Source: Chloroflexota bacterium
Lineage (GTDB): Bacteria > Chloroflexota > Anaerolineae > Epilineales > SHYO01
Length of the DNA: 42,665 nt
NCBI GenBank assembly: GCA_009692745.1
Contig: SHYO01000011.1
Location: forward strand, 1 to 42,665
Direction of reading: 5' to 3'
Below, piece by piece: positions 32,357 to 41,832 of the stretch; positions within the stretch are counted from its first letter, which is position 1; every line of letters starts with the position of its first letter. The notes beneath the pieces are model-generated. The model had not been told where the DNA came from. It searched no databases and was given only the letters and a program-made list of their open reading frames with translations. A program made the position numbers and the translations under genes.

Positions 32357-33043
32357 TCAGGAAGCTGAGAGGAGATACTGCGTTTGATCCAAGTGTAACG
32401 CGTCAGCCATCCGCTCCCCAATGGTATGCTCAACCTGTCCTCGTATATCTTTCCAGGTTGATAGGGGGATTGAGAGAAAGGCTGTGGCGACGGCGGGGTC
32501 GAATTGGGTACCAGCATGACGCGCGATCTCTTCGGCAGCTACCTCAAAGGTCAATGCTTTTCGATAGGGCCGGTTACTGGTCATGGCATCAAGGGCGTCA
32601 ACCGGTGCGAAGATGCGCGCTGAAAGGGGGATCTGGTCTCCCATCAGTCCTGTTGGATAATCACTTCCGTCGACCTGTTCATGGTGATATAGCACGATGT
32701 CTGCGGCGGCCCCGATAAATTGCGCCCGTTGGATTAGAGCATGGCCCATCAGCGGGTGTTGTTTCATGATTTGCCGCTCATCGGAGGTCAAGCGGCCGGG
32801 CTTATGCAGAATGGCATCCGGAATGCCAATTTTACCGATGTCATGCAGGATGGAGCCGCGTTCGATGGTAGCGATTTCTTCAAGTGGCCACCCCATACGC
32901 TCAGCCAGTAATCTGCAATATCGCATCACCCGCTGAGAGTGCCCCTCGGTTTCTACATCTCGCAATTGAATTGCGGTGGTAAGTGCCTGCAACATCTCAG
33001 CGTTGGTATCGTGGAGTTGTTGGTAAGCGCGCGCCGCGAGCAC
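32357..33043 (-). CDS. HD-GYP-type cyclic-di-GMP phosphodiesterase-like protein
   Basis: HD-GYP proteins hydrolyse cyclic di-GMP. The HD pair is in SILHDIGKIG (H67-D68), then HPLMGHALI and YHHEQVDGSDYPTGL. In the last motif the family consensus DGxGYP reads DGSDYP (D128), so the GYP triad is altered; the iron- or metal-binding residues appear intact. There is no N-terminal receiver domain; instead the preceding gene, with an NHLP-like domain, overlaps it by one base, so sensing may be done by a separate protein. GTG start at 33043 is taken from this overlap. Confidence 0.85.
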   Translation of the reverse strand: MLAARAYQQLHDTNAEMLQALTTAIQLRDVETEGHSQRVMRYCRLLAERMGWPLEEIATIERGSILHDIGKIGIPDAILHKPGRLTSDERQIMKQHPLMGHALIQRAQFIGAAADIVLYHHEQVDGSDYPTGLMGDQIPLSARIFAPVDALDAMTSNRPYRKALTFEVAAEEIARHAGTQFDPAVATAFLSIPLSTWKDIRGQVEHTIGERMADALHLDQTQYLLSAS

Positions 33044-33579
33044 TACGTCTGGCTCCAGACAAAGGCCATAGAATGGTTACGAAGCCTACTGTGTTTAGCC
33101 GGTAGCAAGATGGAAGGCGATTCGGATTGGCTATATTTTGGTTGTTTTTGCTCCTGAGATGTGGCTAAAGGTCCGGGTTCGTTGCTGGAGTTTTCGACCT
33201 GTAAAACATTCATATGTAGGGCATCCGGCAGGGAATGTTCCTTTGTCGAAACTACCGCTATCTCCAAGGAGGTCGCCGCAAACTGGTCTACATTAGGAGA
33301 GATCCAATGAGCAATCTGCCTCGCGAGCAATTGAATTGTGGGAGTTTGATTCGTGGCAGCCTTCAAGCTTTGTAAGAATATTCTTTCCTCATGATTTAGG
33401 AGGAATGTATGCCCCTGGTATCCAGCGTCAGCCGCTGCCAAAGGATTGGCCAGAAATAGCTGGCGAAAGCGGGCATTAATGGAAGCGGCACAAACCAGAC
33501 GTTCCAGTTCGGGATGTGGAGTTTGGAGGTCTCCTCTCCCAGAAGAAGGCCAAACAGAAACCTCAAAGGGTTCAGGCAT
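33043..33579 (-). CDS. NHLP/Os1348-clan-like protein coupled to HD-GYP gene
   Basis: Residues about 25-95 (ELERLVCAASINARFRQLFL, then NPLAAADAGY and NHEERIFLQSL, ending IQLLARQIAHWI) follow the pattern of the NHLP leader / Os1348 clan domains, where a short helical segment binds other proteins or serves as a peptide precursor. The rest of the 178 residues is Ser/Gln-rich with no recognised domain. ATG at 33579 has GGAGA 9 bases upstream. The stop TAG shares its G with the GTG start of the HD-GYP gene, so the two are translationally coupled. The family match is by eye; role as input partner of HD-GYP is inferred. Confidence 0.6.
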   Translation of the reverse strand: MPEPFEVSVWPSSGRGDLQTPHPELERLVCAASINARFRQLFLANPLAAADAGYQGHTFLLNHEERIFLQSLKAATNQTPTIQLLARQIAHWISPNVDQFAATSLEIAVVSTKEHSLPDALHMNVLQVENSSNEPGPLATSQEQKQPKYSQSESPSILLPAKHSRLRNHSMAFVWSQT

Positions 33580-33582
33580 AAG

Positions 33583-34199
33583 TCAATCTCCTCTCTGGCT
33601 CTGCTGTGGGTCTAATTGGAAGAAGGGTGCGGGTAATCTGTGGCTCTGCAAGGTGCTGAAAAAGGCCCAAGCAAATCCTAGGATTAGTATTAAGTCGCCG
33701 ATACTGAATGCTATAGCCCACGGGGCCGGGGGCAGAGGAAAAGGACCCCAGACGAATACGTCTGAGAGCGGCCACAACCATGTCTCAGACTGATTCAGGA
33801 CGATTCCCCGCATGCGAGGCGTACCTGAGATGGCCAATCGGCTGCAACAGTACCTGGATGCATGGTTGCCAATGCCTGAGGGGTTACCGGCATATAGCCT
33901 CCGTTGGCCACCATGGGCAACAAGTTGAGGAGGAATCCAATTGCCAGGATTTGGATAAACTGTAGATGCCGGTTAAGCCACAAGAATATCAACAGCATAC
34001 CCTGAGAAAGTAATAACATCCCCAACCGCAATCCGTAGCGATCGAAAAAATACAAGAATACAGGAAACTGCAAAACAAGAGCCAGAACGGGTAACCATAG
34101 AAGATCCAGTTTAGGCAACTCTAGTTCTGCCAGGCGACCACGTCCCCAAAAAAGTAGCAGGAGTAGAATGATGAAAAGTGCTGCTGCAAAAAACAACAT
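33583..34199 (-). pseudogene. DUF5317 membrane protein gene with a frameshift
   Basis: The 5' frame (34199 to 33795) encodes membrane segments and NLLPMVANGGYMPVTPQALA, typical of DUF5317 proteins; the 3' frame (33837 to 33583) gives GIVLNQSETWLWPLSDVFV and AFSIGDLILILGFAWAFF, the expected C-terminal half. A single-base change near 33800-33840 would restore one protein of about 200 residues. It is separated by 15 bases from the small protein gene upstream. Function of the family is unknown. Whether the break is real or a sequencing error cannot be told. Confidence 0.75.
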
Positions 34200-34214
34200 G
34201 GGTGTTGTACCGGC

Positions 34215-34346
34215 TTACTGTCCCGGGGTGGCGTCGGGTGCTGCGCCAGCGAGCGCCAGAGCGGCCAGGGTCAGCACGAAAAGCGCCAGGCGCAGGGCGT
34301 TAGAGTTATACTTGGACAGTACGAAGGATGAAAAACGAGCTTTCAT
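34215..34346 (-). CDS. Small hydrophobic protein of 43 residues
   Basis: ATG at 34346 follows a very good ribosome site (GGAGG, 5 bases spacing). The product begins MKARFSSFVLSKYNSNALR and continues with one hydrophobic segment (LALFVLTLAALALAGAA) and a short acidic/Pro tail, so it is either a short secreted peptide or a single-span membrane protein. It ends 15 bases before the DUF5317 start, on the same strand. I do not recognise a family; the strong start signal is the main support. A CAAACGTTTG palindrome lies upstream. Confidence 0.65.
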   Translation of the reverse strand: MKARFSSFVLSKYNSNALRLALFVLTLAALALAGAAPDATPGQ

Positions 34347-34365
34347 GGGAACCTCCATATATATG

Positions 34366-34375
34366 CAAACGTTTG
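34366..34375 (-). promoter_or_regulatory. Palindrome CAAACGTTTG upstream of small protein, possible operator
   Basis: A perfect 10-base palindrome 20 bases upstream of the small protein start codon, within an AT-rich stretch that holds the likely promoter. It resembles cores bound by LacI-type regulators. Tentative. Confidence 0.3.
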
Positions 34376-34510
34376 TTGATTATTATTTAGTGAACTGTAT
34401 ATAACTATATCAGCCGCTGGTTACCACCTGGATACCGCTGAGATACCGGATACCAAGGTAAGGTGGAATGGTAGGAGGTGCAGAGGATGACAGGGCATTG
34501 ACGGGATACA

Positions 34511-34540
34511 AAAAGGAGCCCTGGGTAGCGGCTCCTTTTA
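34511..34540 (-). terminator. Intrinsic terminator of the BTAD regulator gene
   Basis: AAAAGGAGCC and GGCTCCTTTT form a 10-bp stem with a 9-base loop; on the minus strand a T run follows. It lies 54 bases past the regulator stop codon. The stem is flanked by A and T on both sides, so it could act in both directions. Confidence 0.85.
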
Positions 34541-34592
34541 AACTTGGCGCATATCAGGCGATGATGAATCCGCAAATACCATTGATTTGGCT

Positions 34593-37500
34593 CTACTGTA
34601 AATTCATGTCAAGAATAAGATCGTATAGTTTCTGAGTTTCGGGGGCCGGTTCAAGCGCCAGATCCTCCCTTAATACCCTGACCAGTTTGTGGTAAAGACC
34701 AAGGGCCTCTGCCCGGTTTCCGAGATGGGCATAGCATCTCATCAAACCTTGCCAGGCTTCTTCCTGGTAACCATCGACCTCTACGGTTTTACGGTAGATT
34801 TCGATGGCTTCGTTATATTTATTCTGGCTTCCATAAGCACGAGCCAGGTTTAATAGAGTCCCAAGGTATGATTGGCGGAGACGGGCCCGTTCTGCCTGGA
34901 CCCAGGGGACATCCATGTGTTCCAGGTATTCACCATGATAAAGATCTAGGGCTTTCTGCAGTGCTTCTACATATTGATTGCTGTTACGCGGAGCGCGGGT
35001 ATCAGCGCTATCCTGGCGGGCTAATCCCAGATAAGCATCAAATTGTTCCACGTCATACCAGTAGTTACCTGGCTCCAGGGCGTACCAGCCGTTGCTGTAT
35101 GAGACAGGTACGAGCATCTGGCGCAGTCGATATAAAGTAATTTTGAGTGCACCGGAAGCTTTTTGGGGTGACATTTCGCCCCAGAAGGCTTCTTCCAATT
35201 CATCTTTGCGGATACCTTGAGGATGATGGGCCAGCAAGTAGTAGAAAAGTGCCAGTACTTGTTCGCGGCCGATGTCCAGGGTGGCGCCTTTTCTCCGGAT
35301 ATTAGGCTTCCCCAAGGCGTAGATTTGTAACTCGGCTAATTCAGGTTGGTTTGTAGGAGATGCCAGGATGCGCGATCCAGCGCCAGCAGGCGATCCTGCC
35401 GATTCTCCATAGGTGGCGCCATTAATCTGCTTGGCGCGTTCCAGGATGTGGCGCGCCTGGGAGGACCAGGGCTGGCCTGCTTGGGCCCCCTGGTGTAGCA
35501 GGCCTTGTAGGCGCCGGCCTTCTACTGCCAAAAAGTAGTCATACCCCTGTTTGTTGGATATTTGGAACGCGGTTCCCAGATGCGCCAAACATCCGTCCAG
35601 AAATCCTTGGAGGAAATCTACCTGGCCAAGATGGAGATGTAAGCGCGCGGTCTCATAGCTAAAGCCACCGGCGCCCTGGGCTTCGAGGGCGGTATTAAAG
35701 AGCATCCTGGCACGATCTAATTGGCCCATTTCGCAAGAAAGTATGCCCTGGGCGGTATTGCACAGGCCGAGCTCATATGTTGATGCATGTTGCTCTGCTT
35801 CCGTCTGAGCAAATGTCAGCAGTTCTTCGGCCTTGCCGAATTCTCCCATCAGACGGTAGACTTCACCCTGACCTAGTATGGCATAGAGGCTAGCAAAAGC
35901 TTCGTGGGCTTGCCGGGCGATGGCCAGAGATTGCTGATAATATGCCAGTGCAGCAGCATAATCTGCTTGATCTTTGTGGAGATCTGCCAGGCTGGCTAAA
36001 ACATAGGATTCAACGCGCAAAGCACCTGCTTGGTGTGCTTCTGTCAGGGCTTCGTTGAAGCATTGGGTAGCTCTATCTATTTCACCCCGCAAGTGATAAA
36101 GGACGCCTAAGCTATTCATGGTGTTGGCGCGGCGACCTTCGTTCCCGCTCTTCGTCCAAATGCGCAAGGCTGCCTCATATTGGTCAAAAGCCCGATCCAG
36201 GTAACCTAAAGCACGGTAGGCAATCCCCAGACTATGGTGGAGGTATCCCCCATTTGTCAGGCGGGGGGGGCCAGTCTGTACATGCTGTTTGGCGATGGTG
36301 AACCGTTCCAGAGCCTGCTCATAACAGGCAATAGCCTGTTCCAGATTGCCCAATTGGTAATAACAATGTCCCTGGTCTTGCAAAAGGCTGGCCGTTAAGT
36401 CATCTACAGATAAATATTCTGCAGCTATTTTCTCCGAGGTCAGGTCTCCACCTATCTTAGCTGCGGGGAGGAGGATTAGGCTTTCCTGGCTAAATTTTAG
36501 AGCTTCAAGATATCGCCCCTGGAATCTCAGCAGCATAGCCATGCGCAATCGGGTGGTGACCAGGTCTATCGGGTTGCCGGTGGTCTCAAATCGCGCCAGG
36601 GCTTCTAAGTAGCGGGACCAGGCCATGTCCAGCATGCCTCGTTCAACAAGCAATTTCCCTTGCAGAGAAATCAAGCGGGGGTGTTCTTCCACTATAGGTG
36701 CAGGTAGGGATTCTAGCCACGAGGCTAATGTGGCAGTACGACCGGCTTCGAACAGGGCATATTCGACGTGTTCGATAGTCAAAGCGGCTTCTTCCCAATG
36801 GTTGAGGCGCAGGTAACGTTTAACAGCCTCCTCCCATTCGCCCCGTGAGGCGTAAAAGCGGGCTGAATCCAGTGTGAGCGCCTCATATCGGGTAGCCTGC
36901 AAGAGTTCCAGGCGGTTACGTAAAAAATCGCCGAAGAGGGGATGATAACTATACCAGGTTTCGTCGCTGCCCAGGCGCGTAATAAATAGCCCTTGATGTT
37001 CCAGGAGAGTCAAAATTTCGGTGGAATCGTTGCGATCTAATAAGGAATCGCATACGTGCGGTGAAAGACGATCCAGCACCGAGGAATCGAGAAGAAACTG
37101 CTGAATTTGGATAGGCTGCTGGCTGAGTACCTGTTCGGCCAGGTAGCTATAGATGGTTTCGGCACTACGACCCTGTATTATGCCCTGGCGTAGACCCTCA
37201 CGATCACTTTGCGCCAATAAATGGAGGGCCGTAATCCAACCACGGCTGGCATCTCCCAAGGTGTGGGCTCTGGCCTGGTCGATCTCGATTTGGTAGATTT
37301 GTTGCGACAGGAGTTGGATTTCCCCAGGGGTAAAGGCCAGCTCATCGATAGAGAGACCGGTAAAATCGCCCCGGGCGGCCATCAATGCCTGGTTGGGGAT
37401 GCCAGGCAGGAGCCGGCTGGAGACAATTATGTGCCCGTTTTCTCCCAAGTAGCGGAGGAGTAGGCCGACAATCTCGTTGATTTGGCCACTTTCATCGACA

Positions 37501-37918
37501 ACGTGATAATCATCAAGAATCAGGGTATAGTAATCGGGGAGTTCATATAATTCATTAGCGATAGCAGCTACAACCTGATAAAGATTATTTTCGAGGTTGG
37601 CAGTATTGCGCAAGGCTGCCAGGGAGCGATGTCCAAAGGTTGGGAAACGATTCTGGACCGAGGCGATCAGGTGCTCAAGAAAGATGCGAGGACGCGGTCA
37701 AAGGCGTCCAGACTATACCAGCACACCGGAATGTCGGCATTGTGAGCAAACTCTATCAAGAGAGAGCTCTTGCCATACCCGGCGGGAGCCACAATGATTG
37801 TTAATTTACTGTCGATGTGTTCATCGAGGAAATCCAGTAAGCGCGGCCGGCGTACCCATTCGGCGCGGCGCCGGGGTAAAAGTACTTTTGTGGCAATCAC
37901 TGAGGTTTCGCTATTCAT
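34593..37918 (-). pseudogene. MalT-like NTPase / TPR / BTAD transcriptional regulator with a frameshift
   Basis: The N-terminal piece (37918 to 37667) holds TKVLLPRRRAEWVRRPRL and Walker A (APAGYGKSSLL), as in MalT-like STAND regulators. The main frame (stop 34593) resumes with DPRIFLEHLIASVQNRF and Walker B (YTLILDDYHVVDE). Then come many TPR repeats over about 500 residues, and a C-terminal winged helix (IRKDELEEAFWGEMSPQKAS) with a BTAD domain (LYHGEYLEHMDVPWVQAERA; ALGLYHKLVRVLREDL). One missing base near 37690 (CGCGTCC where CGCGATCC is expected) breaks the gene. Targets are unknown. It is in the usual size range (about 1100 residues) once repaired. Confidence 0.87.
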
Positions 37919-38119
37919 GCGGCTGATTCCGTGCTTTGTTCGGCGACTACTTTATCGAACCGGCCGGTCTTGCCGAACCACGATGTTTGTTAGTTAAAAC
38001 TCTGGAGTGGGCATGGTTGTGCGGCAGAAGATTATATCATGATTATCTTGTTTTGTCCCATACCAGAATCCACAGCTTTAGAGGACGAACCGGTTGAAAC
38101 AATTAGAACGGACCAATAC

Positions 38120-38548
38120 CTACGAAACTGCCTGTCGTCGGGCGTCAAAGAGATCCAAGACCTGCATCCCAAACGCTCCAGCTATTTTTTCCAGACCGGG
38201 GACATTGTAATAATCCATCTCTCCCCCTAAAGCCAGGATCAAACAATCGTAGGGGAGAGGGCCGGCATCGGTGATAACATGCCTGGAGGCCAGGTCTAGT
38301 TTCAGCGCGGTAGCCTGTACCAGGCTGATCTGCCGCTGGTGGAGGAGATATTCCAGAGGTAGACGCGCCGCCTCGGGTAAAATGGTATTTCCAATGACCT
38401 TATGGAGCAAGGTCATGAGGGTGTGATAAGGATTTCGATCCACCAGGGTCAGGTGGAGATCAGCGCCTTGCCGCAGCCTCCGTTCTAATTCGATAGCTGC
38501 AGTTAGGCCGCCATATCCGGCGCCTAGAATCAAGACTTCAGTAGTCAT
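38120..38548 (-). pseudogene. Truncated type II NADH dehydrogenase-like gene (5' third only)
   Basis: The first 142 residues carry the FAD-binding ILGAGYGGLTAA, NPYHTLMTLLHKVIG and LPYDCLILALGGEMDYYNVPGLE, exactly as at the start of NDH-2 type flavoproteins (about 400 residues). The frame then stops after FDARRQAVS. The NAD-binding half and the membrane-anchoring C-terminus are missing, and I do not find them downstream. The gene is probably dead. The ATG at 38548 has only a weak ribosome site. Confidence 0.8.
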
Positions 38549-38608
38549 GGTAAAACAGCCCCACCCTATGCATTTAGCTTAACGAACGGGTAGCCCGCGC
38601 AAAGATGC

Positions 38609-39496
38609 CTATAGGGCTTGCCAATTTTGTACCGCTACGATGCCCAATATCTGCTCTTCCAAAAGCCGAAAACCAGCATTTTGAAACATTTGCCGGATTT
38701 TGGGCGCTGTCCAGAATTTAATGCCCGATGTATTACTGATGGCAGATTGTACCCAGGATTGTAACATAGAACTGCTAGCCTGTAATAGGGACATGGTTAC
38801 GGCCGGTGCGCCGGGGGAAAGTACGCGGGTCAATTCCTGGAGTACCGCCTGCGGATGGTTGAATTCATTGAGACTGCCGCCACATACCACCCCGTGGAGT
38901 GTGCCTTTCAAGAAGGGCAGGTTGGCAGCATCTGCCCTTACCAGGCTAATGGGGATGGTGTCGTAGGGTTGGTGGGTCAATTTGGCCTGGGCCATTTTTA
39001 ACATGGGCCAGGCGTTATCGATGGCAATGATCTCCGTAGAATTAGCTGTGGTGGAGGTAGGGGGTAGCCGCCGGGCCAGACCGCGGGCGTAAAGAGCAGT
39101 TGAACAGGCCAGGTCGAGGAAGAGTTTGGTACCCTCCTGTGCCGGAGGGGGGAGGGAGGAAAAGAACATACGCGAAACCAAATCCAATTCTTGTTCATTG
39201 GAGAAAGGGCGGCCACTGAGGAGGGCCAGAGATCGGCGGCGCCAGAGATCTTCATATCCCCAGGCGATTGGGGCCAGATGATTGCTCCGATTGGCCAGGT
39301 TAAGTTGGGCGAGACTATCTGGTAGAAGCAGGTCGAGAATGCCTTCCCGAATCGGGAAAGTGGCGCCACAGTAGGCGCAGGAGGTGATGCCTGTCTGTAC
39401 CTCCGCGGAGGTCTGCCAGTGGATCACCGCGTGTAAGCGCAGGGCGCCTCGGTGGCAGATTACACATCCCAAGTGGGCGATGGCGCTATTATGCAT
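38609..39496 (-). CDS. SAM-dependent methyltransferase with N-terminal zinc-like Cys pairs
   Basis: An N-terminal module with C11-x2-C14 and C40-x2-C43 (LGCVICHRG; SCAYCGATFPIREGILDLL) resembles the Trm112-like zinc module fused to some methyltransferases. The catalytic part has motif I as LFLDLACSTALYARGL (about 124-139), ADAANLPFLKGTLHGVVCGG and LSPGAPAVTMSLL. Substrate is unknown; proximity to a polyprenyl synthetase leaves quinone methylation possible but unproven. The start at 39496 overlaps the end of the HDAC fragment by 8 bases. Confidence 0.8.
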   Translation of the reverse strand: MHNSAIAHLGCVICHRGALRLHAVIHWQTSAEVQTGITSCAYCGATFPIREGILDLLLPDSLAQLNLANRSNHLAPIAWGYEDLWRRRSLALLSGRPFSNEQELDLVSRMFFSSLPPPAQEGTKLFLDLACSTALYARGLARRLPPTSTTANSTEIIAIDNAWPMLKMAQAKLTHQPYDTIPISLVRADAANLPFLKGTLHGVVCGGSLNEFNHPQAVLQELTRVLSPGAPAVTMSLLQASSSMLQSWVQSAISNTSGIKFWTAPKIRQMFQNAGFRLLEEQILGIVAVQNWQAL

Positions 39497-40007
39497 GGAG
39501 GGGAAGTGCCTGACTAGCCGTTAATGAGCCAGGTATCGCCGCACCAGAGGGCATGCGCCAGCTTTTCCAAATTGGTGCGGATTGAGCGATTGCCTGGGGA
39601 ATCAGGGCCAGCGCTCGCCCGTCGGCAGCCTGGTCAGGGGGATCGGGCAAGGCATCAGCCATGATCCAGAGGGCGGCATGGATGCGGGCTGGAAGGTCAT
39701 TGAGCAATGTTGCCATCATAAGCATCCACGAGCGGGCGGTAGCCTCAGGATGGTAGCCGCCACCTCCTCTCAAGAGCAGCCGACCCTGGCACAACGCATG
39801 CGCCAGGGTATGCAACCGGGCTGCCAGGGCCTGGTAAGTGAGACTGGTGAGGCGCAGGCCGACTAATGGGTCTTGAAAGTGGCCGTCCGTCCCAAATTGA
39901 ACCAGTATGAACTCAGGCTGATAAGCGCACAAAGCCGGTGTAACGACCCGGTCGAATAATTCCAGGTATGCCCGAGGTCCGGTGCGGCGTGGTAATGGTA
40001 AGTTCAA
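39489..40007 (-). pseudogene. Histone deacetylase / AcuC-family gene fragment (3' half)
   Basis: The 172 residues match the C-terminal half of AcuC/HDAC proteins: LPRRTGPRAYLELFDRVV, ILVQFGTDGHFQDPLVGLRLT (with one zinc-ligand Asp) and LLLRGGGGYHP. The N-terminal half with the His-His dyad and the other zinc ligands is missing. The frame begins with a TTG (40007) only 6 bases after the stop of the preceding gene in the same frame, so a deletion has probably joined the two. A functional deacetylase is not expected. Confidence 0.82.
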
Positions 40008-40013
40008 ACGATC

Positions 40014-40715
40014 TCAGTTCATAGAGAAGTTATTGGCGGAGTCTCGATCATCGGGCGCATCATGATTTTGGGCGGCTTGCATGATTTCTAGCAAGCGTAT
40101 CTCACGGAGTAATAAACGGTGGGTTACATCCAGCAGAGATTTTGTTGTGGCAGCCTCTAGCAGTTGTTGTTTATCTTCAGGTTTGACTTGTAGGGTAATC
40201 GCCGCCAGGTAAGCCAGAGAAATCATGTCGGCCGGGAAGCGCCTCAGGTGTATTTTTTGTCTGGTTACATTCCGCACTAACATGGCGTATTGCTGCAGGT
40301 GGAGCTCAAAGCTCTTTTTGTGCTGCAAAAAGAGGAGCGATTCCTGGGCGGCGGCAGGGTAACTCTCTACATTGCCCACAAGGTAGGGTCGATCGTGACG
40401 AAAATCTATTACGCGAAAACGTTCCTGTCCTACAGTGATGATATTTATTCTGCCATCGGAAAGCCGTTCAACCTCGGTAATCATCGCGGTGGTACCTATA
40501 CTATGGGGCAGTTGCAACGGAAATCCGATCTGGGTACCCGGATTTGCGGTGCGGTGAGACCGGGCCAGGACTACACCAAAGGGCATACCTTCTTCCAGAC
40601 AGGTGCGAATCATGAGCTTATATCTTTCCTCGAAGATGTGGAGTGGCAGAACCATCCCGGGAAATAGTACCAGGTTCAATGGAAATAAAGGTAGTTCTCT
40701 GGTTCCAATTGCCAT
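40014..40715 (-). CDS. Lon substrate-binding domain protein
   Basis: The N-terminal 190 residues match the LON N-terminal domain (PF02190) without the ATPase or protease parts: LPLFPLNLVLFPGMVLPLHIFEERYK would be the opening segment (key residues LFPLNLVLFPG), then FGVVLARS, GTTAMITEVERLSDGRINI and GQERFRVIDF. Stand-alone proteins of this type are common but their job is not established; a role in binding partly folded proteins is plausible. ATG at 40715 follows GAGG with 9 bases spacing, so the open frame upstream is not used. Confidence 0.9.
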   Translation of the reverse strand: MAIGTRELPLFPLNLVLFPGMVLPLHIFEERYKLMIRTCLEEGMPFGVVLARSHRTANPGTQIGFPLQLPHSIGTTAMITEVERLSDGRINIITVGQERFRVIDFRHDRPYLVGNVESYPAAAQESLLFLQHKKSFELHLQQYAMLVRNVTRQKIHLRRFPADMISLAYLAAITLQVKPEDKQQLLEAATTKSLLDVTHRLLLREIRLLEIMQAAQNHDAPDDRDSANNFSMN

Positions 40716-40752
40716 AATACGTACCTCTTTATGCGCTGTGCCACTAGGACTA

Positions 40753-41832
40753 CTAGATTTCACGATCGGTTATGTAGTAGCTGAGTTCCTCAAGCTTATC
40801 TCGATAAGTGCCGGAGGGCACATTCTCAAGCGCCCGGCGCGCCCGGTGGGCAAAGTCACGGGCTTCTTGCATCGCCCCCACGATGGCCGGTGAGTCCTTT
40901 ACACGGTATACAACATGATCTACTTTGACACTATCGCGATCTCCACCCAGGACTGCATCCATGGTAGCATCGATGGGGAAACCCATTTCAATATATTTTA
41001 GAACCGGTAGCGTATAAAGTCCTTGGCGCAGATCGTTGCCTGCGGGTTTCCCCAAATCTCCGCTCTTGCCTATAAAGTCTAATACATCATCTACAATCTG
41101 AAAAGCCATACCGATCTCGTGGCCAAAAGTTTGTAGCGCCTGGATGTGGGCTTCGGAAGCTGCAGCCAGGACGGCCGCAGTCTTACAAGAGGTTTCGATA
41201 AGCGAAGCCGTTTTGGCATAGATGCGCTGATAGTAATCGGCCTTACTTTGGATGCCGCCTGCGTGAAATGCCTGGCTAATCTCACCTTCGACGATGATTT
41301 GCAGTGTACGCGAGAAAATCTTGACGATACGGACATTTTCGGTTTCGGCTGCCAGCGAGGCGGAGCGGGCAAACATATAGTCTCCTGCCAATACCGTAGC
41401 CCCCCGAGACCACATAGTATGGAGGGTAGGCGAACCGCGCCGCATCAAGGCGCCGTCAATAATATCGTCATGAATCAAAGTGGCAGTATGGAGCATTTCT
41501 ACCGAGGCCGCTAAGGCAATGAGTTTGTCCAAGTCCGGGCCAGGTTCAAACAGGTGAGCAGATAGAAGTACCAGGGTAGGCCGGATGCGTTTCCCGCCGC
41601 TGCTGACAATATGGCTCAGGGCTTCGGCAAGCAGCGGATACTTTACTTCAGAGTTGTCGCGCAAGCTGGTTTCCACCATATCCAACTCGGATGCGATCAG
41701 ATCGAAATAGCTCGGCGGCCGCCTGACAGGCCCGGAGACGACGGGACCAGACACAATACCTGATGGTGGCACACGGTCTGTGGTTGATATATCGCCTGAC
41801 GTATTAGTAGAATGACGGTTGTTGCCGTGCAT
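40753..41832 (-). CDS. Long-chain polyprenyl diphosphate synthase
   Basis: A trans-prenyltransferase that extends allylic diphosphates with isopentenyl diphosphate. The two Asp-rich motifs are DDIID (122-126) and DDVLD (248-252); GGKRIRP (79-85) and the Lys in KIF/KTASL segments are also in place. Small residues before the first Asp motif (TATLIHDD, Ala at -5) suggest a long product such as hepta- to nonaprenyl, used for the menaquinone or ubiquinone side chain. The chain length is inferred. The ATG at 41832 follows AAAGGA with 7 bases spacing; the first 40 residues are a Ser/Pro-rich extension. A likely promoter is at 41972-42000. Confidence 0.93.
   Translation of the reverse strand: MHGNNRHSTNTSGDISTTDRVPPSGIVSGPVVSGPVRRPPSYFDLIASELDMVETSLRDNSEVKYPLLAEALSHIVSSGGKRIRPTLVLLSAHLFEPGPDLDKLIALAASVEMLHTATLIHDDIIDGALMRRGSPTLHTMWSRGATVLAGDYMFARSASLAAETENVRIVKIFSRTLQIIVEGEISQAFHAGGIQSKADYYQRIYAKTASLIETSCKTAAVLAAASEAHIQALQTFGHEIGMAFQIVDDVLDFIGKSGDLGKPAGNDLRQGLYTLPVLKYIEMGFPIDATMDAVLGGDRDSVKVDHVVYRVKDSPAIVGAMQEARDFAHRARRALENVPSGTYRDKLEELSYYITDREI

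Noticed and set aside
41146..41514. Plus-strand open frame opposite the polyprenyl synthase
   Set aside because: Antisense to the Asp-rich motifs of a conserved enzyme; no start signal.
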